From contig CM056720.1 in assembly GCA_029844215.1 (NCBI GenBank), positions 33,969,711 to 34,033,710 on the forward strand: DNA of 64,000 nt, written 5' to 3'. Each line of letters starts with the position of its first letter. The first letter of the stretch is position 1. The notes under the pieces were generated by a model. The model saw only the letters and a list, made by a program, of their open reading frames with translations. It did not search any database and was not told the DNA's origin. The stretch is from Przewalskia tangutica (taxonomy: Eukaryota > Streptophyta > Magnoliopsida > Solanales > Solanaceae). A program made the position numbers and the translations under genes. Positions 23,716 to 34,872 of the stretch are shown here, in pieces.

Positions 23716-26700
23716 TGTTATACCCCGTAGTTCCAGGGTATGTATGCGAGGACGTACGTACGAGAATCGTGAAAGATTGGAAAGGAAGAAGAGCGATTTT
23801 TTCCACGGAAAAGTTTCCGGTTTTGTGAAGGAAAAAGGTTAGTTAATGGAATTGGATTCCCGTTTGGTATTCGGACTTCTGGAATATTAGAGAATTATGT
23901 AATTTTATTTTCGAAAATGGTCACGTGGGCCCACTGAGAAATTTACGATTTTGTGGGCCCACTTTGTTTTGAGATTTTGGCCATTATGGATATTTTGGAA
24001 GATGTTTTATTTTGGGCCAATAGGAGGGTGACACGTGTCACCCCGCCTAGGTGGCTTAGCCGAATGGCATTTGTGCACAACACCCTTGTTAGAGTCGTTT
24101 TTCTAAACGTTTTACATAACTGCGAGGAAAATTCGGCTATGTCTTTTCTTATTTTTGCGGATTTTTAGAAGCGAAACATTTTGGACCAACGGAGGGTGGC
24201 GTGTGTCACCTCACATGGAAGCAAGTGGCGCTTAGGTAGATTGGTGGGCAAGTTGTTGGTAGATATTTGTGTAGATATTTGTGAGGTTTTAGGAGTAGGG
24301 ACTAGGGGCACTGGGTATATCTTGGCCCTACACTTGCCTAACACTTGGCTAGATCTTGGCCATTGGTTGGCCTTGGCTTCTTTATAAATACCCTCTAAGG
24401 TTGAAGACTTCTTCATCCAAAATGTCTAAGTCTTGAGAGCCTTCCTCCCTTTTCGTGAGGCCCCTTGGCCGAGAGTTTCCCCACAGTGGGAGTAGGCAGA
24501 GGGTAGCCACCCCCTCCTTTGTGGTGTGGGTACCCCTGTAGCCTAGTTTGTTTTCATATAATACCCTCTGGTAGAAATACTCTCAAAAGTATTGTTATAA
24601 TGCCCAAATTACCTTAGCCGTATACCTTGTTGTATTCTAAGGTTATACCTATCTGAAAAGCCCGAAATACTATTATACTTCGGCCACGATACAAACCGAA
24701 ACCCTAGGAAAATCTCCGTAGTCAGTTGGAGTATTGTGAAGAAGTTGGTTAGAAGCTTCTAAGGGTGGTTTAGAGCGGGTTGGGCGCTCGGAGTTGAGCT
24801 AAGCGATTGCCGAGATCGACTTTATACTTGGATAATTATGGGCTTAGCGAGGTAAATATCTTGTCCCCTATTGTAATTGGATATTACATGTTGTAGGAAA
24901 TTATAGTTGAAGTATACTATGTATATATAATGAACATAGCTTGTGGCAATGTCTTTGGACTTAAGCACAGAAGAATCAATTGTTTTACATAGGGTATTCT
25001 GATGAGCTTGTGTAGTAATCTTGTGGAGTAGAATTGTACAGATTGGGTTAGATGTATAACCCTCGGTTGGCTTGGTAGCCGGCCAGTTAGAGAGGAGATT
25101 TACGCTGTTTGGGGGAGTCTTTGGAATTTTGGTAGAATGTTCTACGATGAGATCTAAATGTTAATAAGCGCCTTGTGGCCTTATAGGTTGATGTACTACT
25201 CGATGTGGCGCGATCTACGTGTGGCTTAAGGGGTAGCGACGTTTGGAAGTACTTGGGCGTTTTGCTGTGAGTCGATGCCACTCGCGAGGTATGTGAACCT
25301 CTTCCTATCTCTTCTAGCGTGATATGTGTGAACTATGTAGTGCGGTGAGCATACATGCTAAATGTGTTTGAGTGGTTTAAAACATAAAGTGTTATAACGC
25401 TTTATGGGAAGTTGGTTATAACGACTTTATGTTAGTAAGAAAATACATGTGGTTTTAAAAGGTAGCGATTTGAACTATAAGCGCTTGTTATATGATAAGA
25501 AAGAATGGAAGTATTTGAAGATTTTTGAATCATTTTGAAAGGAGAAGTAATACTTGGTGTTTGAAAACTTAGGAGTTATACTAGCTTTATGAGAAGTTGG
25601 GTATAACGGCAAGAATCTTTCTTGATTTGGAAATCGAATGTGTATCGACAAACCACGCAGCGTTAAAAGAAATGTTTTGAATAATTAAGTATTATTAAAA
25701 CCGATGAAACTTCCATCTGCATAGAAGCTAAGATGAGACAAAATGATATTTCTAGATCATGGTCTTTGTAATAAGATTGTTATAAACAAGAATATCTACT
25801 CACATATAAGGCTTATGTTTCTCAGTTGTTTAAAAGAGAATTATATTCTTAAATGAATAAGACTATGAACTACGAAACCTTTCTAAAATAAGAAACGTGA
25901 ACATTTGAAATTAGGCAAACTTGGGCGTTTGGAAAATAATGTTGTTACTTGATTTTACAAAGGTAAGAGTTTTAGTTTTCTTAAAAGGGCGACTCACTCT
26001 ATTTTATACTACGGGTATTGTGTGACTTATGTGAAAGAAGCAGATCTTTTTTAAGATTTTAATGTGTGAAGTACTTTGGGGATAGATGCAGAACTTGTTA
26101 GTAGAAAGTACCTTGTGTGAATAACTTGATTGTATTGGTTTGTGATAGCCTTGTAATACTTTCTTGTTGCTTTGATAAGTAAGCGTGTTAGGATGCTACG
26201 TGTGTTAGTATCTTGTGATGTTTGTGTAAGGGGTTTCTTGATTGTGCTTATTAACTATCGATCGTTATGATAGTATTGTGGCATTCATCTCTTGAGATGA
26301 TTCCGGTTAAGCTGCCCTCCGACGCGGGGTAGACTCGAGCGATGCAGGACCGTGATTCGAGAATACCTCATGCGGGTCCTGAGGCCTATCGCGAGCTACG
26401 AGTTCCGTTAGTGTCGTCCTTTATGGGCACGCGGTCTTGTGGCCACGGACTCGAAAGTCCGGGGCGATGCCGGAGTAGCTACCCTCGATGCGGGAATACC
26501 TAAATGCGGCCGATGAGATTGGCCTATGCGGAGTGCGGGAAGTTCGAGACTAGGCAGCGCATTAGATCTGCGGGCAAGTGGCGGCTTTGATCATGTGGAC
26601 GGTCTAGCAGATCTTATAATCTGATTTATGACCTTGTTGATGCGTAGGTGTTAGTAGGCTATGCCTTGCTTGCCTGCACGATTTTATTAGGACACGCGGA

Positions 26701-27367
26701 CCGGTGTTCATGTGTATTCCTTGGTGCTTGTATATCATAAGCTAGAAGCTGGCGGTGAGAAGGTATTCCACGCACGATTGATGTTGTGGGCGTGAGACCC
26801 GTTGTTAAATTGAGTGATGACTTGAGGTGTGAGTCACGACTTGACATGGCCTATTTATGGTGATCAGTAGTTTGGTTATCATACATGTCTCCTGCTTTGT
26901 ATAGACTACTATGATTTCATTTCTGATTTATTTTTAGTTTCACATACTTTGTTATGCGACCTCCTTCTGCCGGGGCTGCGTTCATCTGCGAGTTGAGAAT
27001 CGTCGATCGTTGATCCTAGCTCTGGTCGCGGGCCAAGCGTTTGGGAAGCTCCGTTTCTCCGAGGCTTATCGGTGGTATAGTCCTGTCGTAGTAAGTGTTT
27101 ACATTCGAGGTTTGGCGGGGCCTGTCCCGCCATCATTGTCGTAAATATCATTCTTAGAGTCCGTAATCTTTTGTGGGCGGTTGGTAAAAAGGATTAAGCT
27201 GTTCATTTGTAAAAGAGTTGATGGTTATATATATGCCGAAGGCAAGTTTTCCTGATTATTGTTTTATATTTACGTTATCTCATATTTGTTGTTTTATGTT
27301 CGCCGATTACTCGATGTTGTGTCACTAGGGTGCAGGTAAGGCACGATCACGGCCCGATGGGTCGTGA
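23716..27367 (+). mobile_element. Element C 3' LTR (about 3.65 kb)
   Basis: Starts TGTTATACCCCGTAGTTCC. It ends GTCGTGA followed by TTCTAG, so the last CA appears lost. Carries the perfect 18-bp palindrome (24026-24043), TATA box (24383-24390) and repeat tract (about 26330-26575). Confidence 0.9.
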
Positions 27368-28013
27368 TTCTAGAAGTCTTCCGTCGTTGAAGAGGTAAGA
27401 GGCGACAATATGAGGATCTAGTTATAATACAGTATCGAGATACATTTCTCGAAGAAGAGCATGTTTGAGTAGCACGGATGGGGTCTTTGTGATATGAGGA
27501 TAGATTGTGTGTACACAGTGCTGCAGACTAGTCGCAGGTTTTAAGGGAGGCACGCGGCTTATCGCTCAAATTGTTAGAGTCGACTAAGTCATGTCGTGAC
27601 CTCGGATGTATGTATGGGTAAGCGTGGAAAGGGGACATAGCGAGTCTCTTTGCTTAGTGTGCGAGTTAGTAGCGGTCGTAGTTGAGTACGAGGCCCAGAT
27701 GGGCTATTACAGTGATTTAGATCCCAACTTAGATATGGGGAATTAATGTGGATCTTGTTACGTGGTGGCATCGTACTCGGAGGAAGTGCGACTCGGGTCG
27801 TAAATAAGCAGTGTGAAACCAGCCGTGTTCTTAGGACCACGTGCTCGGCTGAGGATTATGCTAGCTTGTATAGCAGGGAGATTGTGAGACTGCACGGGGT
27901 TCCTGCATTTATGATGTCCGGCAGATGAGCTCGGTTGCGGATAACTTCTTGAGGTTGTTCAGAAGGGTTTTTAGGGACACAAGTGGGTCTCAGTGTTGCA
28001 TTTCACCTCGGAC
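27368..28013 (+). pseudogene. pol integrase core remnant, element B
   Basis: Continuation of element B pol after element C. From about 27700 the frame reads SQLRYGELMWILLRGG, then SAEDYASLYSREIVRLHGVP (about 27850-27905), the well-known segment before the second catalytic Asp of gypsy integrases. It then passes through RVFRDTSGSQCCISP to the insertion point of LTR D, where the AFHPQTDGQ motif is expected. The second half is at 30404. Frameshifts and stops present. Confidence 0.8.
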
Positions 28014-29939
28014 TCACGACCCGTTAGGGCGTGGTAGTGCCTAAGGCACCCAAGTAGTCATACATCGAGTAACCAGCGGAATATAAAACAAGGCAGAAAC
28101 TTGATTTATAAAATAAGACACGCAGTTTATCAGAAGAAAAGCTTGCCTTTGGCATAATATAAATAACTCAAGTTTTGCGATTCATCCCAAGTACAATAGT
28201 ACTCTGAGACCTCTGGAAGTAAACAACTATGGCGGGCGGCCCGCCATACCGATACAAAACTATCTACACAGGGAGATCATACCCAAAGTAGAGCCTCGGA
28301 GAAGATGGAGCTCGACACCAACGCAAAGATCCTAGGATGTGGATCAGCACTTGCCACCTGTGGCATGAACGCGGCCCAGGAGGTCGATAACAGTACTAAG
28401 TATGCGAATCAGTAAAATACTTAAATGAAAACATATCATTTAAAAACCGGTTTACAAATACGTGAAACAACCAGGAAACCGCACGAGTGCCACATCACAA
28501 ACAAGAGCAAATGATAGAAGCGTAATAGGTCTTGTCTAGGCTGCGAATGATCGAACAGGGCCACTCGCCCCGTCATCATTCTGCAAGCCTAATCTGAACT
28601 CGAGTCCGCATAGGCCACTCGCGTGGGCGCATGAGGTATAACCCCGCGTCGAGGTGCTACCTCGGCATCGCCTGGACTCATTGTCGCATGGCACTGCACC
28701 GCATGAGGCATAACCCAGCATACTAACACGGAACTCCGTAGCTCCGCATAGGCCCCTGGACCCGCATGAGGTATTCTCGAATCATGGTCCCGCACCGCTG
28801 GAGTCTACCGCGTGGAGGCGGCAACCCCTGATCATCTCAAGAGGTGAGTGATAGTATACTAACATAACAACATCTTTAAACAACATAAGCACAACAAGGA
28901 TACTCACCTATACAAGCGTTACAAGATACTAACACACATAGCATCATATCATGTCTATTTATCAAACCATCTTTATTATTCTTAATACAAGTCTCATTAT
29001 AAACACATAGGCAAACTTGTTTCTTTTATAAATCTTAAGTGGTTATACTTACTTCCCATAAAGCTAGTATAACTCTTAAGCTTCGCTTTAAAACCAATTA
29101 GTTCTCTTACGATAATATGATTGATGAGTCTTTTGAAATGTTTTGGTTCTTTATTATTGAGCTTAAGCGTGAGGCATTGCTGTAAGTATTATTCGAGCTT
29201 AAGTCAAAGACATTGCCGTAGTTATTATTCAGTTAACACGTATGCGTCTGCACTATATTTATATTGTAAAATATCATGCTTTAGGAAGAATCACATACCT
29301 TCAAATAAAACCACCGCGAGTTGAATATGTCGCACAGAGAGTCGACTATAATAGTCACGGATATCTATCAAAGACTACTCAAGGTCATTCTAAGCGGGGT
29401 TCATAATTCTACGGTAAGTCGGGCAGCACTTCACCCAGTGAGCTATATAAGTTCATGAACACAGTCCTATGTAAGTACAGTTTGATTATTCTTCTTTTAA
29501 ACCCTTCTAAGTGATTAATACTTCAATTCTATTCTGTGATATACTTCTAAGTATTTATACTTATTCTTATACTACAACAGTATATATATTCTAATTCTAA
29601 AGATGGTTAGGATTAGTTACCTCGGTAAGCCCAATAATATCTAGAAAAGTCGCTGAGCAAGGTTTTGCTCTAAGTTGTATGCTCAAGAACCCTAGAAGTT
29701 CTTCACAACTTCTACTAAGTACTAAGGTATTTGGGCTAGGGTATTTTGGGCATTATAACGATACAAGAAGGTAACTTTTCTACCAAGGAGGGGTAGATTT
29801 GGCTAGGCTGGGGGTAGGCTCGGCCATACAACACAAGGGGAGGGAAGAGGTGTTTGGACGAAAAGCTTAAGGGAGAGGAGAGGATTTTTAGACTTGGAAG
29901 ATAACTTTGTGGATGAATAACTCTTCATCTCTAAGGGGG

Positions 29940-29947
29940 TATTTATA
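29940..29947 (-). promoter_or_regulatory. TATA box of solo LTR D
   Basis: TATTTATA on the plus strand, that is TATAAATA on the minus strand, in the same context as in elements A and F. Confidence 0.6.
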
Positions 29948-30038
29948 GCTCAAGCCTTGGCCAACCAATGGCCAAGATGAAGACAAGTGCAAGGCAAGTG
30001 TAAGGCCAAGATCAAGCCAAGTGCACCCTAACTCCTAC

Positions 30039-30086
30039 TCCACAAAACACTCCACAAAACACTCCACAAAACACTCCACAAAACAA
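30039..30086. repeat. 12-bp tandem repeat, four copies, in solo LTR D
   Basis: TCCACAAAACAC repeated from 30039, 30051, 30063 and 30075. It lies between the TATA box and the palindrome of the LTR and is absent as an array in the sister LTRs seen here. Confidence 0.85.
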
Positions 30087-30403
30087 GGCCTAAACAAGGA
30101 CCCAATCGGCCAAGGCACACCCTCTGACGCCCAATCGTCCAAAGCCACCCCACTTGCTTCCAATGTGAGGGTGACACATGTCACCCTCCCGTTGGTCCAA
30201 AATGTTTCGTCTCTCGGAAAAATCCGCAAAAATAAGAAATGGCATAGCCGGAATTTACTCTACGAAAGCTGTGGAAACGTTTCGTCGGAAAACGATTCTT
30301 TTAGTGAGTTGTGTACAAAATAAAACGTCCAAGGCTTATCTTTAAGGCAAGACTTTCGTACGTATTCCCTTACGTACATACTCTGGAAATACGGGGTATA
30401 ACA

Positions 30404-30850
30404 AGACCAATGGACAGGCAGAGCGTACCATCCAGGACTTGAGAATAGGTGGCAGGCCTGTATTTTTGATTTCAGAGATAGCCGGGAAGGTTATTTGCCT
30501 CTTGTTGAGTTACGTACGATAACAGATACCCTTCCAGTATTCAGATGGCCCTGTATGAGGCCTTGTATGTAAGAAAGTGTAGATCGCCGGTTGGGCGGTT
30601 CGACGTAAACAGGTTGAGTTATTTGGTCGGACTTGATTCATTGGCGTATGGATAAGGCGAAGCTTATCCAGGAAAGATTATTAGTAAGCTCAGAGTCAGC
30701 AGAAGCTTTAGGCAGATAACCGACATTGACACATGGGGTTCAGGTTGACATTTTGGTATGAGTATTGTTATGTGGCCACGTGTGGCATTATTGGTATGTA
30801 GGGCTTGTAAGGAGACTATACCACTACCTTTAAGTTTGACTCCCAAAAGA
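30404..30850 (+). pseudogene. pol integrase C-terminal remnant, element B
   Basis: Resumes with TNGQAERTIQDL, the conserved segment after the integrase catalytic core. FDFRDSREGYLPLVE, then the MALYEALYVRKCRSPVGRFD segment (about 30545-30605) follow, then IHWRMDKAKLIQER. It belongs to the same protein as 27368-28013. Frames shift and it ends before the polypurine tract. Confidence 0.85.
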
Positions 30851-30885
30851 ACATTCGGGGACGAATGTTTCTAAGGGGGGAAGAA
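30851..30885 (+). other. Pre-PPT hairpin and polypurine tract, element B
   Basis: ACATTCG-GGGA-CGAATGT (30851-30868) followed by AAGGGGGGAAGAA (30873-30885), directly before TGTTACACCCCGG. Confidence 0.9.
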
Positions 30886-33800
30886 TGTTACACCCCGGAA
30901 TTCCAGGATATGTTTATAAGAACGTACGTAAGAACTTAAAAATGTTAAGATTTGAGACGAGTAAAAATTTATCGGAATTATGGAATTGTCGGAAAATGAA
31001 ATATTGCGACGAACGGGAGGGCGACACGTGTCACCCCCCCTTAGTGGTCTTGGACGAAAATGGCATGGATGAAATGGTCATTTGACTATAATTTAAATGA
31101 CCAAGTCTTGCAAAGACAAAGAGCTTGACATTGTTGACTTGTCAAAGGGCCACTTGGCTTGATCCTTGTGAAACTCATCCAAGCCACCCATTTGTTTTAA
31201 TCTTGACCCTTCCTAGTGTTATATAAGCTTACTAGTAGCAATACTTTGTCATTCTACACTTAGAAAAAAATTGAAATCGTGTTCTTGCTCCCTATTGTGA
31301 AGCTCACGGCAAATGGTCCATTTCCAAGAGAATTTTTTTCGATTTTTGTCCAATAATCCCCATACTTTAAACCAAGGTACCTAAGGGTATTGTAAGTGTA
31401 TCTCAATAGAAAGATCCCGGAAAAATGGTGTTTTCGTATTAGTCGCAAGGCGAAAACCTAAGGAGTTATTCAACTTTGAAGTTGGAACTTGAAGAGGAGT
31501 TCTTCATAAGCTTCTAAGGGTTGCTTGGAGTGGATTGGAACGTCGAAAGGAGGAGCTAAAGTTGCTAAGGATCGACTTGTAATCTTGGATCATATTTGGG
31601 CTAAATGAGGTATAATCTTCGTCTTACTTTTGTAATTGAAGATTCCATGTTATTATAAGTTAGAAATGATCATGTGATATGTGTTATGAAGATTGATAAG
31701 TTTTATGGAAATTTGGAAGCTCAAATCCGAAAATGACATGTTTAGCCATTTGAAATTGAAATACAATTTGGTCGATAATTAGAATTGTCGCACGTTTACC
31801 TACTTGAGGATTGCAGTAGTTATAATCAATTGTGGCTAGATAACATGTTATATTAAACCACTTGGATTGAAAAGGGATTGGAAATGAATTTGTATTGTTG
31901 ACCCTAATTGCCGAATGGACATTGTATTTTTGGATTAGTTTAATGTCAATTGTGGGGCGGAATTTTACACGTCTTGATTAAGCGTGTAATCCCCTATTGT
32001 TAACTACTTTGTTGAGCCTTAAATGTGGCGTGTTTGGTTATTGAATTCGGCCTTGAAAAAGGTGGCAAAGTGTGTAGAAACAAAGGAAGTGTTGTCCGAT
32101 TTTCCGTAGAATTTAGTGACTTTGCACTTGGAAGATTCTACGTTTGAAGTAAGAAGTTAATAGACGTACTATGGTCATTATAGGTTGACATACTACGTGC
32201 GGCGTATTGGACTTAACAAGTGGATGGAACCGAAGAGGTATGTGGAACTTTCTTATCTCTTGAGCATGAATAAGTTGTAAATGTATAGTACGGTAGACGT
32301 ACAAGATTTTGACAATCTAGTCCATTTGATATCCTTGGCTTTATTTAAAGAATGTCCAAGTTGGTTGAGTTAGGAAATTAACTCACTTGTTTAAATATTA
32401 AGGATATCTTGGTTTTCAAAAGTTAAGAGACTTTAAGTATGTTGAAAGTATTTTTGATACTTGTTTTGTTGGAAAGTTTAAGCCTCTTGGTTATAAAGAA
32501 GAATGTAAGTTTCTAAGGTATAAAGCTAGTATAACAGCTTTATGGAAAGTTGGTTATAATAGCTTTATGGAAAGTTAAAAAGAGTGGTTTACTCTAAGTA
32601 ATTTAAGTATGATAAATGGCTTGAAATAATGAAAGACAAATTGATTTAAAGGCATCAATTGCTTAAAGTTTTAAAAGAAAGAAGTCTCTTGATTTAGAAG
32701 CCTAAATGTATTTCTAAAAGGTATTGTGACTTGTCATGAAAAGTAGTTATGACTTGATACTACGGTTGTTAGTATCTTGAAAGTTTTATATGAAAAAGAG
32801 TCATTTTAAAAGAAATGAAGTACGTAGTACTTTGGGTTAAATTCCCGGATTTTTATAATGGCATGTTAGTGCCTTAAGTAAACAAAAAATGAGAGTGTAC
32901 ATGTATAAGACTAATAAGAAGTTAGGGGATTTCTTAACTTGCTTATATATGGTATGATAAGCCAGTGCTTATGTTATGTATGATGTCGGTAGTGCTTATG
33001 TTATGTGTGATAGCCGATTTGTGCTAGTAGTATGTTATTCATTACGGGGTCATTCCCCGGGTTTGTGACATTTGCATATTCCGTGGAGTTGCTACCCACG
33101 ATGCGAGGAATACCTCATGCGAGTCCGTAAGGGCTTATGCGGGTGAAATAGTCTCATGCGGGCGGATACAGCCTATGCGAGGAATACCTCATGCGGGTCT
33201 ACATGACCTATGTGGGTGAAATAGTCCCATGCGAGGAATACCTCATGCGGGTCCACACGACCTATGCGGGTGAAATAGTCCCAGGAGTAGGATTGCTTAA
33301 TGATACTGCGGGCGGGTGGTCCTGCTTTGATCGTGAGCTTCCTATTTTTATGTTGTAAGTATACTCTTATTTACTCTCATTGTTAGTAAGGCACAGTGTA
33401 CTGTTAATTGAGCTATCATACATGTCTCCAGTTTTATTATAGACTTATGATTTCATTACAGTACTTTCAGTTCCACATATTTGGTACATGTTGATCGACT
33501 TCTTCGGGCCGTTCATGCCGCAGTAGTACAAAGCAGCGATCCTCGCTCTTAGGATCACTGTTCAGCTGTTGAGAAGCTCCTTTATTCCGGAGGCTTATCC
33601 CTGGTATTGTCGGTTGTTGTACATTCAGGGGTATGGCGGGGCCCTGTCCCGCCAAGGTTGTTATTCTTAGAGGTATGTAGTCACATTTGTGGATTTGGTT
33701 TGTAAGAACAAAGATATACTGTTTTTAATTTTGTATCATGTACATGTTACGAAAGGCGGCCTTATCGGCTAGCCGGTTGATGTCTACTGTCTAAGTATGA

Positions 33801-33892
33801 TCGTTATTTTAAGAGTTGTGTATGTTCCACTGCTATTCTCTGATGTATACGAAAGGGTGCCTGTGTAGGCACTGTCATGCCCGGTCCCGACA
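30886..33892 (+). mobile_element. Element B 3' LTR (about 3.0 kb)
   Basis: Starts TGTTACACCCCGGAATTCC and ends GGTCCCGACA, a shortened form of the usual end. Closely matches the 5' LTR at 11846-14854, including palindrome (31023-31032), TATA box (31220-31227) and array (about 33100-33290). Confidence 0.9.
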
Positions 33893-34019
33893 GTCCGATT
33901 AAATTACAAATTCACAATTCAGAAGCGCAATCCTAGTATTTGCCTATCGATGCTCTTAGATTTGCTATTGAGTATAAATAGTAAAATACTTAAAATGAAG
34001 GCAATAAACTTATCCAGCA
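33893..34019. other. Short unassigned stretch between element B and LINE-H
   Basis: About 127 bp, AT-rich. Its start GTCCGATTAAATTACAAATTCAC resembles the LINE-M 5' monomer in element B's left flank, so it may be the far side of B's insertion site. No gene seen. Confidence 0.35.
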
Positions 34020-34872
34020 GGAAATGTCATAGGATTGGGCACTCCACTACGGGTTGTGAGAACCACTACGCCGACACTAATAGGCGGGTTCAAGGGAAGG
34101 GGGTTGCGCATAATGCCAAGTCGCAAGGGGTGCACACCTATTTGGACTCTCCCGTGAAGGACGCGGGTATTGGTGGGAGTATTATCCATGATAACCAGCT
34201 TGCGCATACCCATATTACTCATGGTGGCCAGTCTTCGGGGTCCCAAACAGAGGCTGGCAAAGGTCGGACTAAGCCTAGGATAGAGGGGGGAATGCCGGAG
34301 GGATTTCGATCAGAAATGGGGGCCAGCCAGTGGGGATAAAACCGTGACTGGAACAGGATTGCCTATTGATATCGATGGTGTAGGACAACCCGCGGGCATA
34401 GTGAATAGTCCTAGTGTTGTAGATGTTGGTGGCCAGCCTTCGAGGACACATACCGAGGTTGGCAAAGGGCTGCATTTGGATGACGCCAGTATAGGACAAC
34501 CTGCGGGTAGAGCGGGTAATACCAATGTTGCGGATTTTGGTGGCCAGCCTTCGGGGACACAGACCGAGGTCGGCAAAGGGCTACATTTGGATGCCGCTAG
34601 AATAGGACAACCCACGGGCAGAGCGGGTAGTCCTACAGTTACGGTTTTTGGTGGCCAGCTTTTGTGGACACAGACCGAGGTCGGCAAAGGGTTGCATTTG
34701 GATGTCGTCAGTGGAGGATAACCCGCGGGAAAAACGGGGAGTCCAAATGATGAGGGAAAGTGTGGCCTGACTTCGGGGACACAGACCGAGGTAGGCAATG
34801 GAACGACAGGACACCGACAGAGAGGCAAGCCGCGCATCGTGGGGAGTCCAAATGACGCGGTGACCAACTCAG
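34020..34872 (+). pseudogene. LINE-H ORF1, zinc knuckle and repeat-rich tail
   Basis: Plus-strand ORF1 fragment of the same LINE family as LINE-M. It starts inside the zinc knuckle (KCHRIGHSTTGCEN, with the His that LINE-M lacks; the first Cys is missing at the junction). It then has VQGKGVAHNAKSQGVHTYLD and a Gly/Gln-rich tail. After a stop near 34338 the adjacent frame (34344-34721) carries the 37-residue repeats. Cut at 34872 by element F. The N-terminal half is absent, compatible with 5' truncation. Confidence 0.8.
34381..34825 (+). repeat. 111-bp (37-residue) in-frame tandem repeats in LINE-H ORF1
   Basis: Units start with TAGGACAACC or a close variant at 34381, 34492, 34603 and about 34714, exactly 111 bp apart. 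Each encodes a unit of the form GQPAGRAG...GGQPSGTQTEVGKGLHLD. The first three are well conserved and in one frame; the fourth is diverged and shifted. The multiple-of-three length suggests expansion under a coding constraint. Confidence 0.9.

Larger units (their letters stand above)
17928..27367 (+). mobile_element. Element C: full-length gypsy LTR retrotransposon nested in B pol
   Basis: LTR (17928-21569), PBS (21573-21583), 2.1-kb internal region, polypurine tract (23703-23715), LTR (23716-27367). It lies between the RNase H and integrase remnants of element B. Left flank is GTTAC; on the right the terminal CA is missing and TTCTA follows, so the duplication is uncertain. The internal region carries the same gag start and decayed integrase tail as element A. 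Confidence 0.85.
28014..30403 (-). mobile_element. Solo LTR D (reverse) inside B integrase
   Basis: Read on the minus strand it starts TGTTATACCCCGTATTTCC at 30403 and ends GTCGTGA near 28014, about 2.4 kb, with no internal region or second LTR. Flanks CGGAC (left) and AGACC (right) fit a duplicated AGAC site in the codons for FHPQT. The left edge reads ACTCACGACC where ACTGTCACGACC is expected. TATA box, palindrome and repeat tract are in the usual order. Solo LTRs arise by recombination between the two LTRs of an element. Confidence 0.8.
11846..33892 (+). mobile_element. Element B: gypsy LTR retrotransposon, host of nested elements C and D
   Basis: Two closely matching LTRs (11846-14854 and 30886-33892) of about 3.0 kb bound an internal region that is split by element C (17928-27367) and solo LTR D (28014-30403). 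Removing both leaves about 4.2 kb of internal sequence in the order PBS, decayed gag, RT end, RNase H, integrase, polypurine tract. Target duplication is not clear: GGCCC on the left, GTCCG on the right. Confidence 0.8.

Noticed and set aside
28014..30403. Possibility that D is a DNA transposon or MITE
   Set aside because: Its ends, TATA box, palindrome and internal blocks match the gypsy LTRs; no terminal inverted repeats of MITE type.
34310..34867. 185-residue minus-strand open frame with a repeated Pro/Leu-rich pattern
   Set aside because: It is the antisense shadow of the 111-bp repeats of LINE ORF1 on the plus strand.
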